The notes under the pieces are model-generated. The model ran no database searches and was not told the origin of the DNA. It was given only the letters and a program-made list of their open reading frames with translations. The translations under genes were made by a program, and so were the position numbers. A stretch of 64,000 bases of DNA from contig CAJXNH010000004.1 of the NCBI GenBank assembly GCA_913057245.1, positions 1 to 64,000 on the forward strand, written 5' to 3'. Every line of letters starts with the position of its first letter. Position 1 is the first letter of the stretch. The DNA comes from an uncultured Phaeodactylibacter sp. GTDB lineage: Bacteria > Bacteroidota > Bacteroidia > Chitinophagales > Saprospiraceae. Below are positions 61,575-64,000 of this stretch, one piece after another.

Positions 61575-64000
61575 CTACTCCTTCACAAACGGCAGCATCT
61601 CCCATCGCGTTTGCCCCCGGAGCAGGCGGACAAAGTAAGGCCCGGAAGGCAGCCCCGATAACTCAATGTCTAGCTGACGATCGCCGGTGCGCACCCTGAG
61701 GACTTGTAATAGCTGCCCTTGTGCATTGAACAGCTCCAGCCGGTCACCCGCCTCAAAGGGACGGACCAGAGACACCGTGACCTGCTCCCGGGCAGGGTTG
61801 GGAAATAGCAACACCTCGTCCAGGAGGGCAACTACTGCTTCTTCGGAGTACACCTCTTCGCTATCGGGGTATGGATAACAACCCGGTAGTGATGGACACC
61901 GGGCCCCGGATCTTCATGCAGATGCTCGTAGTAGCACTGATTGCCAATATGGGCCATAGGCTGATCATACCGGGCTATAGGCTCATACACTTTATCGCCT
62001 GCCATAGCGTGCATTACCGTATAGGTATACCCCGCCTGCAGTTCTTCCCGTATCCAGTCCACCTTCACGCAGCTTTCGCCCTGCACATCCACCGGGCTTG
62101 CGCTGAGCGGCATGGGCACCCCACAGTAGAAGGGGCTTGGGGTAGCGGTAATCTGCCGGGTTTGAGTGGCGGTACAGCCATTAGTTGTTACGGAAAGCGT
62201 AAAGCGGAAACGCCCGTGGGAATAGGGTGCAGAAAGGGTCACCTCCTGCCCGGTAGCGGAGGAAGGGGTAAGCCCAAGCCCCATTTCCCATTCATAGGTT
62301 GCACCGGGGCCAGCATCTGTAGCGGTGAAGGTGGCAGGCTCGCCGACACAAAGAATGGCAGGGCCGGTAATTTCAGCAACCGATTCGGTACCCACTTCAA
62401 TAGTAACGATGTTGCTTTCCAAATAAACAGTACAACCCGACCGACGTGCGCAACGGGCAAAGTAGGTGGTTTCTTCAAGAGGACCCGGGGCGTAGTCCGG
62501 TGTATTGCTGTTAGGGATAAGCTGCCAGGTCTGCAGGTTGAAAGGCCCCGCTACCGTACTGCGCATCCACAGGTATTCTATAGCCCCGCTGCCGCCTTCG
62601 GGCGCAGCCACGTTCACAATCGGCTCGGGGATATTACCGGAACCGCACAGATACTGATCCGGACCGATCTGGCCAGGGTCCGAAACATTGTCGCATACCG
62701 AATAAAAACCGGCATCAATGGAGAAATTAGTAGCTCCTGCCTCGAGCATAAAGGCGCCCGTGAGGCGGCCATCGGGCTGCACATCACTATCCAGCTCCGG
62801 GTCGTCACCCTGTTGTGGCAGCGTTACTTCCAATCCATTCGTGGGCACAAATCTGACCCGGTACGTGCCGGGCACTGTGCTGAATTGGTAATAGCCATCC
62901 GCAGCCGTAGTGGTGGTATCTACAGGTATGAAGGTATTGCCTGTTGCTTGTTCCAAAATAACCTGCACACCTGATAGCCCCGGCTCACCTGCATCCTGTA
63001 AGCCGTTCTGATTCTCATCCAGCCAGACAAAGTCACCCAGTTCTGCCAGTGCTGCGGCGATGACGGTGATGGTGAAAGTACAATTGGCGGTGCAGCCCGA
63101 TACATCGGTATAGGTATAGGTAATGACGTGTTCGCCCGGGCCTGCTGTAGCAGGAACAAAAAGCCCGCTACTCACGCCGGGCCCGCTGTAAACCCCACCC
63201 GCAGGCTCGCCCCCATTCAGCGTAATCCCGCCATCGGCCAGGTTTACTTCTTGATCCGGCGGGCAGGTAACAACAGGAACCGGATTTACCGAGACCTCGA
63301 AGGTACAAGTGCTGGCACAGCCTTCATCGCTGGTGTAAGTATAAGTAAGCAGATGTCCGCCTGTGCCTGCGGCGGTAGGGTCAAAAACACCATTTGCTAC
63401 GCCGGGTCCGGTATAGTGGCCGCCAACGGGCAGTCCGCTTGCCAGCGGAACAGCCCCCCCCTCAGCACATACGGCAGGCAGATCCGTACAGTCCGACATC
63501 CTGACAAACCGTGAAGTCTTCGGAGCAGATGATTTCCACCGGTGCTTCCGGATACAGGACCAGAGTGGTGGTATCGCACCCGCAGGTGGGCACTGCTTCC
63601 AGCCATATGCCGGTAGCATCAGCACAGAGTGTCCCGCTCAAATCAATGGGAAGGAGGCTCCCCGCTGACAGGCTGCCGGCAAAATCCAGAGTGCCCAGAA
63701 GAGCCCCGGTGGACTGCCCGTTGGCATCAGCACAGTAGGCATTGACGGTCACTCCTTCGGCTTCGGACTGGGACAGGCCACTAAGCACCAGGCCAGCATG
63801 CAACTGGAAGGTACTATCCTCACTCAGGCAGAGGCTGATATCCGTAAAGCTATAGGTTGGCTTTTGAACAGGAATAGCGACAGTGTCCTGCCCGGTGGCG
63901 ACTTCCAACTCCGTCAGACAGGGAATACCGCCGCAACTGAGAGGGTCCCGGGTTACAGTATTGCGGAAAATAGCCACTGCCGGGGCGGCACAGGCTGCTC
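61575..64000 (-). pseudogene. Large T9SS cargo protein gene with two compensating frameshifts, 5' end outside window
   Basis: Three overlapping minus-strand frames together form one protein: an N-terminal part open beyond 64000 (VAIFRNTVTRDPLSCGGIPC ...), a middle part (about 61845-63490) and a C-terminal part ending at 61575. The middle holds repeated modules with TYTYTDVSGCTANCTFTITV, an SdrD-like domain (LGDFVWLDENQNGLQDAGEP), and Ig-like domains; the C-terminal part is a T9SS sorting domain (LFPNPAREQVTV). The frame changes at about 63493 (one extra base: GTCGGAC would read on if GTCGAC) and at 61866-61869 (one missing C in CCCC). The outer parts share one frame. It is either a recent pseudogene or the result of two sequencing errors. 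Confidence 0.75.

Noticed and set aside
1-64000. CRISPR arrays, tRNA/rRNA genes, intact insertion sequences
   Set aside because: No regularly spaced short repeats, no cloverleaf-like segments and no transposase-like frames were seen by eye.

Overview
The window reads as chromosomal DNA of a Bacteroidota member, most likely class Saprospiria (Lewinella/Haliscomenobacter-like). Reasons: at least eight large secreted proteins end in type IX secretion (T9SS) sorting domains; several genes are preceded by the Bacteroidota -7 promoter box TAnnTTTG; and family-level markers are present (DUF1501/DUF1800 pair, DUF1599 next to a BT_3928-type DoxX protein, long NusB, IMPACT/YigZ, Bacteroidota-type WaaA). 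This is inference from protein families; no 16S gene, tRNA, plasmid or phage hallmark was seen. Genes are dense and mostly GC-moderate, but the first 2.7 kb is AT-richer and looks accessory.

Layout. 1-2.7 kb: the 5' part of a secreted protein whose signal peptide is coded by 8-bp tandem repeats, then a PIN-toxin/antitoxin pair lying between two blocks of a 325-bp repeat. 2.7-6.4 kb: a VOC protein and a DUF1800-DUF1501 operon. 6.4-13.5 kb: two giant, convergent T9SS cargo proteins. 13.7-19.9 kb: RluA-type pseudouridine synthase, DUF502 and dTDP-glucose dehydratase on the minus strand, then a barrel-like protein, Kdo transferase (waaA) and heptose-7-phosphate kinase (rfaE1) on the plus strand, i.e. 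envelope sugar functions. 20-24.4 kb: two tandem paralogous T9SS proteins. 24.5-36.6 kb: housekeeping genes: cysteine desulfurase, AhpD-like protein, UvrD/PcrA helicase, a nusB-guaA-lipoprotein-trmH operon, DUF1599-DoxX, IMPACT protein. 36.7-44.9 kb: orphan Vsr-type endonuclease, two tandem T9SS subtilases and a TPR protein.

44.9-53.8 kb: Nudix hydrolase, SCO-family and helical lipoproteins with a structured element between them, a PcaF-like thiolase, then a 1.3-kb gene-poor stretch with hairpins, a frameshifted gene remnant and a 48-codon repeat-containing small ORF. This is followed by a close homologue of iodotyrosine deiodinase, an NRDE protein overlapping an ATP-grasp protein, a flavin-binding protein and a lipoprotein. 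53.8-64 kb: TetR regulator with a perfect 22-bp palindrome next to its downstream membrane gene, a BNR/MopE T9SS protein, AraC regulator, double-ABM lipoprotein, LigB-type dioxygenase, small membrane protein, aldo/keto reductase, and a large T9SS protein gene carrying two compensating frameshifts that runs off the right edge.

No CRISPR array, complete insertion sequence or recognised defence island was found. The least explained items are the MFIGTP small ORF at 49.6 kb, the structured element at 46.2 kb, the 325-bp repeats with the toxin-antitoxin pair, the repeat-coded signal peptide, and the TetR palindrome.
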